Of a stretch of 64,000 nt of DNA, positions 8,622-17,641 are shown one piece after another. The stretch's first letter is position 1; every line of letters starts with the position of its first letter. Under the pieces are notes generated by a model, which had not been told where the DNA came from, did no database searches, and was given only the letters and a program-made list of their open reading frames with translations. The stretch comes from JAZBPO01 sp963691775 (GTDB lineage Bacteria > Pseudomonadota > Gammaproteobacteria > Pseudomonadales > Azotimanducaceae): NCBI GenBank assembly GCA_963691775.1, contig OY829369.1, forward strand, positions 2,046,001 to 2,110,000. The letters are read 5' to 3'. The translations under genes were made by a program, and so were the position numbers.

Positions 8622-9044
8622 TCAGGGTTCGGTGGCGAAAACCATCGCATCGTCTGCAAAGGCCTTGAACTCCAATCCGTTGCCAGACGGATCAAGCAGG
8701 AAGAGGGTGCGCTGCTCACCGGCGCTGCCGGCAAAGCGGACATGCGGCTCGATGAGAAACTCGACCTCGGCTGCGCGCAGGCGGGCAGCGAGCGCGTCCC
8801 AGTCCGGCACGTCGAGGATCACGCCGAAGTGCCGCACGGGCACGTCGTGTCCATCCACCGGATTACTCGCTGGCCCCGACGGCTGTTCGTCGACGAGGTG
8901 AGCTGTCACCTGATGCCCGGCGAGATCGAAGTCGATCCAGCGATCGCTCTCCCGGCCGACGCCGCAGTGCAGCAGCTCGGTGTAGAAGGCCCGCGTACGC
9001 GGCAGATCCGTGACCGGAATGGCGAGATGGAAGCGCGGTCTCAT
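8622..9044 (-). CDS. VOC superfamily protein (glyoxalase/bleomycin-resistance fold)
   Basis: 140 residues with the paired beta-alpha-beta-beta-beta modules of the vicinal oxygen chelate fold: RFHLAIPVTDLPRTRAFYTELLH at the N-terminus and HFGVILDVPDWDALAARLR in the second half, ending in FLLDPSGNGLEFKAF with the metal-ligand Glu of many dioxygenase or glyoxalase members. PSGNGLEFK resembles extradiol-like uncharacterised VOC proteins. Start is supported by CAGGAGA. The gene lies between the kinase (18-base gap) and the enoyl-CoA hydratase (10-base gap). Substrate unknown. Confidence 0.8.
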   Translation of the reverse strand: MRPRFHLAIPVTDLPRTRAFYTELLHCGVGRESDRWIDFDLAGHQVTAHLVDEQPSGPASNPVDGHDVPVRHFGVILDVPDWDALAARLRAAEVEFLIEPHVRFAGSAGEQRTLFLLDPSGNGLEFKAFADDAMVFATEP

Positions 9045-9062
9045 GGTCGTCTCCTGTCGGCC

Positions 9063-10124
9063 TCAGCCCTGCGCAAGCGCACTTGCGAGCACGCTTGCGA
9101 GCACGGGCCGGGCGTCATCGAACGCAGCGGCAAGGCGGAACTGGGCCTCGGCGCGCGCGAGGTTCTGTCCCGGTTGGCGCACGCGGAAGTAGCGATCGCC
9201 GTCGAGATGATCGGTGAGGAAGCGCACGCCGAGCATGAAGGACATGTGTGCCGGAGCGGCAATGCAGGCACGGATTTCCTCCTCCGCGAGCGCCTCGCCG
9301 AGTCCGGCAAAGAACCCTCCGGCGCCCGCCCGGAGCATCCCATCGTCGACGCTCGCGCGGGCCGGGTCGTCCTCGTCTCCAAGACTCGCGGCGCTACGCA
9401 GAAAGTCGCCGAGATCCCAGGCGAGGGGCCCGATCATCACCGTGTCCCAATCGACGAGCGCCGGGGCACCGCCTCCGCGCCCGGGCAAGAGGAAGTTGGA
9501 GAACTTCGGATCGCCGTGCAGCACGCGCACCGCACCTGCATCCGGCGCGGCAGCTTCGCGCTCGGGCAACTCCGCGTTGACGCGGTCGATCAACGCACGC
9601 GCAGAATCCTGACGTTCGCGCCTGGCGTTCGCTACCGCAGCGCGGAAGTTCGCCGTACGCGTGGCGAGATCGTGGAAGGCTTCGTGCACGGGATGCAGCG
9701 CGGCCCCGTCGAGCGACGACAGCTGGGCGAGGACCACAGCAAGCGCCTGCCCTGCCGCTTCCGCTTCTTTCAGCGAGCCGGGGCGCGTCCGCACCACGCG
9801 ATCGGGCAGCCAGGCAAAGACACGCCACAGGCCCGCATCGGTTTCCAGGCAGAGGGCGCCGTCCGCTGCGGGCCGGAGCGCGGGGGTCAGCGAACGCCGT
9901 GCGTCCTTGCCCGCAAGGTGCGCGAGCACCACCTCCATGTTCGCCTGCACCGCCCTCGCCTGGGGAAAAACGCCGTGGTTCAGCCACTGGAGAAGCCATT
10001 CATTCGTCGCGTCGGCGACATACCACGTTTCGTTGATATGGCCGGTCGTGAGCAACTCGATCCGCTCCGGCACGATGCCGTAGCGCGCAAGCGCGACCTC
10101 CGCGCCCTTGGCATTCGGCCGCAT
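9063..10124 (-). CDS. NahK-like N-acetylhexosamine kinase (APH-fold phosphotransferase)
   Basis: 353 residues with an aminoglycoside-phosphotransferase fold. GHINETWYV near residue 30 and HGVFPQARAVQANMEVVLAH resemble the nucleotide-binding N-lobe of N-acetylhexosamine 1-kinase; the catalytic segment is VLHGDPKFSNFL (about residues 202-212) with the metal-binding VDWDTVM after it. The C-terminal MLGVRFLTDHLDGDRYFRV is characteristic of the NahK group rather than drug kinases. I infer phosphorylation of GlcNAc or GalNAc at C1. ATG 10124 overlaps the TGA of the GH20 gene (TGATG); a GTG at 10127 is also possible. Coupling with a hexosaminidase supports the substrate. Confidence 0.75.
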   Translation of the reverse strand: MRPNAKGAEVALARYGIVPERIELLTTGHINETWYVADATNEWLLQWLNHGVFPQARAVQANMEVVLAHLAGKDARRSLTPALRPAADGALCLETDAGLWRVFAWLPDRVVRTRPGSLKEAEAAGQALAVVLAQLSSLDGAALHPVHEAFHDLATRTANFRAAVANARRERQDSARALIDRVNAELPEREAAAPDAGAVRVLHGDPKFSNFLLPGRGGGAPALVDWDTVMIGPLAWDLGDFLRSAASLGDEDDPARASVDDGMLRAGAGGFFAGLGEALAEEEIRACIAAPAHMSFMLGVRFLTDHLDGDRYFRVRQPGQNLARAEAQFRLAAAFDDARPVLASVLASALAQG

Positions 10125-12253
10125 CACCCGTGCCGCCGTCCAACGTGATCGCGCAGAGGGGTGAGTACCGCAAGCTCGATCTCGGCCGTGACCGCTGCAT
10201 CGGCCTGCTCGCCGAGCGCGGCGAGCTTTGCTCCGAGCGCAGTCTCGTCACCCCCGCGCGCCCGCGTTTCTGTCCAGGCGTCGAGCAGGTCGGCTACGGG
10301 CGCGAGCAGATCGATGAGCGGCGCGAGCGTCGCGAAGTCGGCATTGCGCTGCTGGAGGGGATGGAGCGAGACCTGCGCCATGCGCCAGCGATGGGCACGG
10401 TCCCGGAGCACCATCTCGCGTGAGGGTTGGTCGGGCGCTGCTGCAAAGGCAGCGAGTTCCCTGGCGAACGCGAGCACGTCGAGGCTTTCCGGAGGCAGCA
10501 GATCGACCGGGCGCCGAAGCTCCGTGTCCGCATCGTAGGGCCGGGGCAGTTCTGCGCTGCCCATGCCCGATCCTTCACCGCGATGGATCGCCAGGGCTTC
10601 TCCGAGCAACCGCCGGTACCAGCGCACGGGCTCGAAGGCGGCCAGCGCAATGCGCAGATGATGGAGTTCATCCGGGCGCACGCCCATGCGCAGCAGCAAG
10701 GGCTCGTTGCCAGACAGCGGCCTGCAATCGGTATGCGCCTCCAGATGCGCAAGCAGGGCCGGCAGACGGCGCTCGAAGTCGTCAGCGTCACAGCGCGCCG
10801 GGTCTGTCCAGAGACGCTCGGCAACCGCCGCCAGGCGTCCATACAGACGCGCGTCGAGCAGCTCCGGCGTAACCAGCTCCGACCACATGCAGGCTTCGCC
10901 GCCGAGCACGCGGCCCGCAATGGGCGCTAAGCGCTCAGGCGCCGAAGGCGCCGTGCGCAGCACGGCCTGAATGCCGCGGCGCACGCTTGCGAGGCGGGGC
11001 GCGTCGAGCATCTGCGCCTCGGCGAGGGCGAGCCCCTCAGGGCCGGAGGCGGGATCGAAGGCGTAGTGCACGCGTGCGGGATAATTCAGATCAAGGTAAT
11101 AGCCCGACGAGGACAGCGCATCGTGGCCGCCGGTGAGCGCGGCCCCGAGCGAGCTCGAGCCGCGCCAGGACTGCACGATCACATCCTCCGGCAGATCTGG
11201 CGCGAGCACCTCGTCCCAGGCGACCGCACGGCGACCATGCCGTCGAACAACACCCGCCATCTCGCGTTCGAACCAGCGCTGCACATCCCGGGCAGCGTGA
11301 AGCCCCCGTTCCGCGCACCACTGCAAACGACGCGCATCCTTGAAGACATAGACCTCCGGATGCACCTCATCGCCCCCGATGTGCAGATAGCGGTCCGGAA
11401 ACAGGGCGACCAGATCCGCGACGACCGCATCAAGCGTCTCCCAGGTCGCGTCGAGGGTCGGATCGAGGGCGTGGCGCGAGGGCCCGAAGGCGCGCGGCAG
11501 CGCGTCCGGCGGCACGCCCGCGGCAAGCTCGGGACGGGCATGGACGATCGCGCCCGCGTGGCCCGGCACGTCGAGCTCCGGGACGATGCGGATGCCGCGG
11601 ATTGCAGCGTCGGCCACGAGGCGCTCGATCTCGCCAACGCGAAGATAGGCGCCCTGCGCTCCACGCTCGAAGAGCTCCGGGCAACCAGGCGTTTCAATCC
11701 GGAAGCCCTGATCGTCATTCAGATGCAGATGCAGAACGTTGAGACCGAGCGCCGCCATACCGTCAAGCGTGCGCAGCAGTGTGGCGAGCGGCATGTGATG
11801 ACGCGCGAGGTCCAGCAGCAGCCCACGCCATGGAAGATGTGGCGCATCTTCGATCACGAACGCCGGCACGTGCGCCCCACGACCGTCGCGAGCGACGAAC
11901 TGGAGCAGTCGCTCGAGCCCGTGGCTGACCCCGAAACAGGTCGCCGCGTCGATTTCCGCCCCCGATGAGGTCACGCGCAGCCGATAGCGCTCATCATCAC
12001 CCAGGCTCGGGGCGCGTTCCGGATCCGCGTCCGCCTGAATCTGGAGCACGGGCGCATCCGGCGTTGCCGGAGCAAGTAATCCATCGAAGCGACGCTGGTG
12101 ACGACGGAGCAGGCGGCGCAGGCCGACGGACGCATGCGCAGGGCCACTGATGCGCAGGCCACGGTCGAGGTCGAGCCGTCCCCAGCGGGGGTCCAGGCGC
12201 TGCGGCAACGGCAGCGGACCCGAAAGATCAACGACGTCTCGAATGGTGGCCAT
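10124..12253 (-). CDS. Beta-N-acetylhexosaminidase, glycoside hydrolase family 20
   Basis: 709 residues. The N-terminal GH20b domain is followed by the barrel starting PWRGLLLDLARHHMP (residue 141). The catalytic pair is Asp295-Glu296 in YLHIGGDEVHPEV, where Asp positions the acetamido group for substrate-assisted cleavage. LNVLHLHLNDDQGFR and VPELDVPGHAGA are also canonical. A C-terminal helical extension of about 200 residues is present. No signal peptide is seen with this start, so it may act in the cytoplasm on imported chito- or glycan-oligosaccharides, releasing GlcNAc or GalNAc for the downstream kinase. It heads the four-gene operon; the ribosome-binding site is weak (GAGAAAG). Confidence 0.92.
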   Translation of the reverse strand: MATIRDVVDLSGPLPLPQRLDPRWGRLDLDRGLRISGPAHASVGLRRLLRRHQRRFDGLLAPATPDAPVLQIQADADPERAPSLGDDERYRLRVTSSGAEIDAATCFGVSHGLERLLQFVARDGRGAHVPAFVIEDAPHLPWRGLLLDLARHHMPLATLLRTLDGMAALGLNVLHLHLNDDQGFRIETPGCPELFERGAQGAYLRVGEIERLVADAAIRGIRIVPELDVPGHAGAIVHARPELAAGVPPDALPRAFGPSRHALDPTLDATWETLDAVVADLVALFPDRYLHIGGDEVHPEVYVFKDARRLQWCAERGLHAARDVQRWFEREMAGVVRRHGRRAVAWDEVLAPDLPEDVIVQSWRGSSSLGAALTGGHDALSSSGYYLDLNYPARVHYAFDPASGPEGLALAEAQMLDAPRLASVRRGIQAVLRTAPSAPERLAPIAGRVLGGEACMWSELVTPELLDARLYGRLAAVAERLWTDPARCDADDFERRLPALLAHLEAHTDCRPLSGNEPLLLRMGVRPDELHHLRIALAAFEPVRWYRRLLGEALAIHRGEGSGMGSAELPRPYDADTELRRPVDLLPPESLDVLAFARELAAFAAAPDQPSREMVLRDRAHRWRMAQVSLHPLQQRNADFATLAPLIDLLAPVADLLDAWTETRARGGDETALGAKLAALGEQADAAVTAEIELAVLTPLRDHVGRRHG

Positions 12254-12508
12254 GAATACTTTCTCGGACAGTCACGCCGAGTCGACACGTCCCGCAGGAA
12301 AGCTGTCAAGGCGAGCGTACGCCAGGTGACCCTCTGCGCGGTGCGCTGGGAGCGAGCCTCCAGCCGCCGCCCGCGCACGGCCTGAGGGCCCATGCGTCGG
12401 ATCCGCAGCGGGGCGAAGGCGCCGGCGAGACGCGAGGTGCAGCGGCAAGGCGAGGGGCGCGCGCGTCCGCTATGGTGCGCCCTCTCGCATTCGCACCTCG
12501 GACACCCC

Positions 12509-14542
12509 ATGCGCACGCTTATCTTTCTCGCCCTGACGCTCACCGCAGCCGGCGCCGCCGCCGAGCCGGCGTTCTTCAGCGCCGAAGACGTCTTCGACCT
12601 CGAATACGCGAGCGATCCGCGTATCTCTCCAGACGGCAAGCGCATCGTTTACGTCAGGCGCGCGAACGACATCATGCGCGACCGCACCCGCGCCGACCTC
12701 TGGAGCATCGGGGTGGACGGTTCGCGCCATCGCCCGCTGGTGGTGGAGAACGCCGCGGCGACCTCACCTCGCTTCTCGCCTGCGGGGGATCGTCTCGCGT
12801 GGATTCGCTCAAGCTCTGACGGCCCGGAAATCGTCGTGCGCTGGCTCGACGGGGACGAAACCGCACCGATCGCGCGCCTGCGCGAGCGTCCGCGCAATCT
12901 GTCCTGGTCGCCGGACGGCCGCTGGATCGCATTCACCCAGACCGTTGCCGCAGACGCGCAGCCCCTTGCACCACGCCGCAGCGGCCCCGAGGGATCGGAG
13001 TGGTCAGACCCCGTGAAGGTGATCGACGCAGTGCGCTACAAGCGCGACGGCGCCGGCTTCCTCGAAGCGTCCTATCGCCAGGTGTTCGTGGTGCCGGCCG
13101 AGGGCGGCACGCCGCGTCAGCTCACCTCCGGAGACTTCGAGCATCGCGGCCCACTCGCGTGGTCAGCGGATGCTGATCGCATCTACTTCAGCGCCAATCG
13201 CGAAGCGGACTGGGAATACGAAGCCGTGGAAACGGACCTATGGTCCGTGGCGGTTGCCGACGGCGCGCTCGAGCGAATCACCGAGGCGCCGGGCGCAGAG
13301 ACCGATCCAACCGTCTCGCCCGACGGCCGCCATCTCGCCTATCTCCACGACGACGGCGACAAGGTCGCCTGGCGCCCGGACGTGCTCCGCATCCGCGATC
13401 TCCGCAATGGCGAGGACCGCGCGCTCACGGACACGCTCGACATCTCCGCAGGCGGGCCGCAATGGATCGACGATCGCGCCCTCGCCTATCACTTCGACGA
13501 AGCCGGCGCGCGCAAGGTCGCGCGCATCGACCTGCGCGGCCGCGTAGAGGTTCTCGCCGAATCGCTCGGCGGCACGAGCCTGGGGCGCCCCTATCTGTCC
13601 GGCAGCTTTGCGGTAGGTCGCGGCGGCACCGTCGCCTTCACGCACGGCACGGCCTCACGGCCCGCGGAACTCGCGGTTGCCGATCGTCGCGGAGTTCGCG
13701 TGCTGACGGTGCTCAACGAGGATCTGCTCGGCAATCGCACCCTCGGCGAGGTGCACGAGATCCGCTACACGTCCTCCCACGACGACCTGCCGATCCAGGG
13801 CTGGTACATGACCCCGCCCGACTACGAGCCCGGTCGCGCTTACCCGACGATCCTGGAGATTCACGGCGGGCCGCATCTCGCCTACGGCCCACAGTTCAGC
13901 GCGGAGATGCAGCGCATGGCGGCCGAGGGCTACGTCGTGTTCTACGACAATCACCGAGGCAGCACCGGCTACGGCGAGGACTTCGCCCTGGCGCTGCAGT
14001 ACCGCTATGCCTCCGAAGCAGATTTCGCCGACCACATGAGTGGCCTCGACGCCCTCATCGAACGCGGCATCGCGGATCCGGACCAGCTCTACATCACCGG
14101 CGGCTCTGCCGGCGGCATTGCCAGCGCCTACGCGATCGGCTTGACGGATCGCTTCCGGGCCGCTGCGGTCGCCAAGCCCGTGATCAACTGGGTGAGCAAG
14201 GTGCTCACGGCCGACTCCTATCTGTATCAGGTGCCCTTCCAGTTCCCGGGCATGCCCTGGGATGAACTCGAACACTACTGGCAGCGCTCCCCGCTCTCCC
14301 TTGTCGGCAACGTGACCACGCCGACGCTGCTGATCACCGGCGAAGAAGACCAGCGCACGCCGATCTCGGAAACGGAGCAGTTCTATCAGGCCCTGAAACT
14401 GCGCCGCGTCGATACGGTGATGGTCCGCGTGCCGGGCTCCCCCCACGGCATCGCCGGTCGCCCGTCGCGCCTGAACGCCAAGGTGGACAACATCCTCGCC
14501 TGGTTCGAGCGCTATGCGCCCGCGGCGGACGCCGGCAACTGA
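12509..14542 (+). CDS. Secreted S9 family prolyl oligopeptidase / acylaminoacyl-peptidase
   Basis: 677 residues from ATG 12509, which begins a clean signal peptide (MRTLIFLALTLTAAGAAAEP). Residues about 25-420 form a WD40-like beta-propeller with repeats such as SPDGKRIVYV, SPDGRWIAFT and SPDGRHLAYL. The C-terminal alpha/beta-hydrolase has Ser533 in GGSAGG, Asp614 in GEEDQRTP and His646 in GSPHGI. Family members cleave short peptides, often after Pro or from acylated N-termini. Probably periplasmic. The frame upstream to 12392 lacks a plausible start. It precedes the SIS gene by about 90 bases. Confidence 0.92.
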   Translation: MRTLIFLALTLTAAGAAAEPAFFSAEDVFDLEYASDPRISPDGKRIVYVRRANDIMRDRTRADLWSIGVDGSRHRPLVVENAAATSPRFSPAGDRLAWIRSSSDGPEIVVRWLDGDETAPIARLRERPRNLSWSPDGRWIAFTQTVAADAQPLAPRRSGPEGSEWSDPVKVIDAVRYKRDGAGFLEASYRQVFVVPAEGGTPRQLTSGDFEHRGPLAWSADADRIYFSANREADWEYEAVETDLWSVAVADGALERITEAPGAETDPTVSPDGRHLAYLHDDGDKVAWRPDVLRIRDLRNGEDRALTDTLDISAGGPQWIDDRALAYHFDEAGARKVARIDLRGRVEVLAESLGGTSLGRPYLSGSFAVGRGGTVAFTHGTASRPAELAVADRRGVRVLTVLNEDLLGNRTLGEVHEIRYTSSHDDLPIQGWYMTPPDYEPGRAYPTILEIHGGPHLAYGPQFSAEMQRMAAEGYVVFYDNHRGSTGYGEDFALALQYRYASEADFADHMSGLDALIERGIADPDQLYITGGSAGGIASAYAIGLTDRFRAAAVAKPVINWVSKVLTADSYLYQVPFQFPGMPWDELEHYWQRSPLSLVGNVTTPTLLITGEEDQRTPISETEQFYQALKLRRVDTVMVRVPGSPHGIAGRPSRLNAKVDNILAWFERYAPAADAGN

Positions 14543-14630
14543 GGCCGCGCACGTTGGCGACGGCCCCCGCTTCTGCGAGACTCCGCGCCCTTCACGCGGG
14601 CTGCCCGCGGTGAGCTCCGGGAGAGACGTG

Positions 14631-15224
14631 TTGAACATCCAGGCGCGCATGCGCGAAATCATCGAGGCCGAGGCGCAGGCCGTCGCCGCCATCCCCGTGG
14701 ACGACCAGTTCGCAGCCGCTGTACAGGCCATGGCGGACTGCACGGGCAAGATTCTCACTACCGGCATCGGCAAGGCCGGCTACGTCGCGTCACGCTTTGC
14801 GGCGACCCTGTGCTCGACCGCTACGCCGGCTCACTTCGTGCACCCGGCGGAAGCCGCCCACGGTGATCTGGGCATCGTTGCAGAAGGCGACTGCATCATC
14901 GCGTTCTCGACCTCAGGCAAGTCGAACGAAGTGCTGGAAATGCTGGAATTCTCTCGCCACCTCGGCCGCGAGACGATCATCGGCATCACCTCGCACACCG
15001 ATTCACCGCTGCGTGAGCTGTCCGACATCGTCCTAAACATGGGCGCGATTGAAGAGCCGTGCCCGCACGGCCTGACGCCTTCAGCCTCGCTTGCTGCCAT
15101 GAGCGCAATCTGCGATGCCCTGTCGCTCACGCTCATGGAGATGAAGGGCGTCACCCGCCGCGACTACGGCATCCGCCACCACGGGGGCTACCTCGGCCGC
15201 GCCGCGCGCCTAGACAACGAGTAA
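14631..15224 (+). CDS. SIS-domain sugar-phosphate isomerase (KpsF/GutQ-like, no CBS domains)
   Basis: About 197 residues covering one SIS domain. KILTTGIGKAGYVASRFAAT, HPAEAAHGDLGIV, and IIAFSTSGKSNEVLEML match D-arabinose-5-phosphate isomerases of the KpsF/GutQ type. Those are about 320 residues because of two C-terminal CBS domains, which are absent here. The start is TTG 14631, eight bases after GGAG; GTG 14628 is the alternative. Arabinose-5-phosphate feeds KDO synthesis, but SIS-only homologues can have other sugar phosphates as substrates, so the reaction is tentative. Confidence 0.8.
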   Translation: MNIQARMREIIEAEAQAVAAIPVDDQFAAAVQAMADCTGKILTTGIGKAGYVASRFAATLCSTATPAHFVHPAEAAHGDLGIVAEGDCIIAFSTSGKSNEVLEMLEFSRHLGRETIIGITSHTDSPLRELSDIVLNMGAIEEPCPHGLTPSASLAAMSAICDALSLTLMEMKGVTRRDYGIRHHGGYLGRAARLDNE

Positions 15225-15249
15225 AGCCACACGCAATCGCCGGGCGCCC

Positions 15250-17544
15250 TCACTCCAGGATCACTTCATAGAAGATCTGGAACATCGGCGCGGCGCCAAT
15301 GCCATCGTGGCCGGACAGGCGCCCGCCCGGCACGAACTCGAGACCGCGGATGGCTGGGTCGACACCAACGCCGTTGTCGGTCGGCGCATGATCGAAGGGC
15401 GCGCCGCCGTTCGCTTGCGCTGAGTAGCGCACGTCAGTTGCGAGGTTGAAGCTGACGCCACTGTCGCCCCCGGGATCGGCGAAGCCGATCGCGCCAGCGC
15501 CCCCGTCGACGCGCAGCTCAAGCGGTTCCGGCAGCGCGTCGCGCACGGCCAGGCTCGCAGCATCGGGGCGACCCGGTCCGAAATTCGACACCTGCACGGT
15601 GTAGCGGATGCGGGCGCCGGGAATGCGCTTCGGGTTGGACCCGTTCACCGGATCGGCAAGAACCTGGGAGCTCTTCACGATCAGAAGATCGGGCATCAGC
15701 GCTCCGCACGGCCGCGTCAGCGCGCGCTGCGCCTGAATCTCGCTTTGCGACAGCGCGGCGCCAAAAATCCGCACTTCATCGATATCACCCTGGAAACGGC
15801 GACTTCCCGAACCCGGCTTCCAGCGGCCGACGCTCAGTGCCGTTTGCGCCGTGAAGGCACGTATGGCACCCGTCCGGGCACTCTGGCCCGCAAGTGCACC
15901 GTTTACGTAGATGCGTAGCTGGCTGCCGTCGTAGACCCCCGCGACGTGCTGCCATTCACCCTCGACGCTCGGCGTCGAAGCCTGAACAAAGGTCCGCCCA
16001 GAGGTGGTCTGGACTGCAAACTCTGGGAAACCGTTGTCCTGACGGTGCTGAAGCCAGAATTGCCCGGTGTCGCCGCTGTCGTTGGACGTGACGATATTGG
16101 CCCAGCCTTCACCCGAGCTCGGCGGGATGCCCCAGCGCATCCACGCCATCGCGGTCAGCGCCTGCGTACCGCCGATCCCGAGATCGACATTGCCCGCCGT
16201 CGCGCCGCTGTCACCGCCCGGAAACACGCCGTAGCGGCACGTGCTCTCTTCTCCGGACTCCCCGAGGGCCGGCAGCACCAGACCGGACCCAGTGCTGCCT
16301 TCCGCGGTGAGAGCGAAGCCGTTGATCTCGTCGCTGAAGGTGCCAAGGAATGGATCTTCCTCGAACAGGTAAGCCGCGCGCGCCGCACCGCTCCCACCGC
16401 AAGGGCCGACGTTGCTGTTCTGATCACAGGTCGTTCCGCCGACCGATCCGCTACCGTTGATCGTCGGTGCATTGATGTCACCGGTCACCGTGCCACTGTT
16501 GTTGACCGTGTTCGGCGACTCGACGTTGCCGTCGATGGTGCCACTGTTGTTCACGTTGCCACCGGCGGCCACGTCGCCTTCGACAGTGCCGCCGCCGTTG
16601 TTGTTCACGTCACCGCTGGCGTCGACATCACCGCCGATGATGTTGTTGTTGTTGACGTTACCCCCCGACGTCACCGGTCCACCTATTTCGCCGCCACCAT
16701 TGTTGTTCACGTCGCCGCCTGCGACGACGCCGCCGCCAATAACGTTGTTGTTATTGACGTTGCCCCCTGCCGTCACGGCCCCGCCTACGGTGCCGCCGCC
16801 GTTGTTGTTGAGGTCACCACCTGCATCGACGCTGCCGCCAATAACGTTGTTGTTGTTGACGTTGCCTCCTGCAATGACGTTCCCACCGATGCTTCCCGAA
16901 CCGCTGACGCTGACGTCACCCGCAGCGTTCACCGTTCCGGTGATTGCGCCATTGGTGCTGACGTTCCCGGAGGCGGAGACGTTCCCGTCGATCGTCGAGT
17001 TGCTGCCGTTCACGCTGACGTCGTCGGCATCGAGATCGCCCGTGAGGTTCACGTTGCTCGAGACGTTGACGTTCCCGCTCGCCGTGAGGTCACCGCTGAA
17101 GGTGGTGCGATTGCCGAGGTTCGCGTTCCCGGCGATGGTCGCATCGCCCTCGAAAGACGCTCGATTGGCGCCATTCAGATTGCCGCCGACGATGAGCGTC
17201 ACCGCGTAGTCGCTGCGAATGCCCGGGCTGAGGTTACCGGCGACATCGAGAATGAGGTCGGCGGGGTTCTGAGCGGCGTTGATCTCCGAGTTGCGGCCGC
17301 CGATAAAGTCGCCGTTGACGTCGAGTATCACCGGAGTCGCGGACAGCACGATGTCGTCATTGTTTGCGAGAACGACGTTGCCCGGACAGGAAACGGTGTT
17401 GCCCACCACCGCACAGCCGCTGAACGGGCCGCTCGCGGTATTCACGCCCGGGAGTGTGAAAGTTGCTGCTGTCGCTCGGCCAGCGAAGGTCAACAAGACA
17501 GCGACGACCGAAGCGCGCAGCAACCAACGGCGCCGGTCTTCCAT
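15250..17544 (-). CDS. Exported repeat protein: short-repeat beta-helix, LamG domain, DUF11-like C-terminus
   Basis: 764 residues. An N-terminal signal peptide (LLRASVVAVLLTFAGRATAA) is followed by about 14 tandem units of 15-18 residues (roughly 135-370). Each has a short V.a.G.v strand, a polar turn, then a second strand ending G-G/D/N, for example VTAGGNVNNNNVIGGG and VVAGGDVNNNGGGEIGGP. This pattern predicts a right-handed beta-helix like bactofilin-type polymer-forming proteins. Residues about 390-615 fit a LamG/concanavalin-like jelly roll (WQHVAGVYDGSQLRIYVNGA, FQGDIDEVRIFGAALS). The last 130 residues, with IRYTVQVSNFGPGRPDAASL, resemble a DUF11-type adhesin module. Probably a cell-surface or secreted structural protein; function unknown. 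Confidence 0.8.
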   Translation of the reverse strand: MEDRRRWLLRASVVAVLLTFAGRATAATFTLPGVNTASGPFSGCAVVGNTVSCPGNVVLANNDDIVLSATPVILDVNGDFIGGRNSEINAAQNPADLILDVAGNLSPGIRSDYAVTLIVGGNLNGANRASFEGDATIAGNANLGNRTTFSGDLTASGNVNVSSNVNLTGDLDADDVSVNGSNSTIDGNVSASGNVSTNGAITGTVNAAGDVSVSGSGSIGGNVIAGGNVNNNNVIGGSVDAGGDLNNNGGGTVGGAVTAGGNVNNNNVIGGGVVAGGDVNNNGGGEIGGPVTSGGNVNNNNIIGGDVDASGDVNNNGGGTVEGDVAAGGNVNNSGTIDGNVESPNTVNNSGTVTGDINAPTINGSGSVGGTTCDQNSNVGPCGGSGAARAAYLFEEDPFLGTFSDEINGFALTAEGSTGSGLVLPALGESGEESTCRYGVFPGGDSGATAGNVDLGIGGTQALTAMAWMRWGIPPSSGEGWANIVTSNDSGDTGQFWLQHRQDNGFPEFAVQTTSGRTFVQASTPSVEGEWQHVAGVYDGSQLRIYVNGALAGQSARTGAIRAFTAQTALSVGRWKPGSGSRRFQGDIDEVRIFGAALSQSEIQAQRALTRPCGALMPDLLIVKSSQVLADPVNGSNPKRIPGARIRYTVQVSNFGPGRPDAASLAVRDALPEPLELRVDGGAGAIGFADPGGDSGVSFNLATDVRYSAQANGGAPFDHAPTDNGVGVDPAIRGLEFVPGGRLSGHDGIGAAPMFQIFYEVILE
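16477..16884 (-). repeat. Four in-frame copies of a 102-bp repeat
   Basis: Inside the exported repeat protein, residues 221-356 consist of four 34-residue units, each made of a 16-residue and an 18-residue half. The first three are close copies sharing GGNVNNNNVIGG and GGDVNNNGGG; the fourth has diverged to GGNVNNSGTIDG and loses the 18-residue half. The 102-bp period is visible in the DNA as recurrent gttgttgttgttgacgtt-like tracts, so the region is prone to unequal recombination and assembly collapse. Confidence 0.88.
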
Positions 17545-17641
17545 GCCTCAGAACACTTGACCGTTAGTTCACCGAGCGTACACGGCAAGTTCCGCTTCAA
17601 GGGCGCCGCAGCGGCGTACACATGTACGCCGAATCCAGCAC

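Noticed and set aside
16477..16884. Possible CRISPR-like or satellite repeats
   Set aside because: The 102-bp units are contiguous, in frame and encode a protein repeat; there are no unique spacers and no cas genes.
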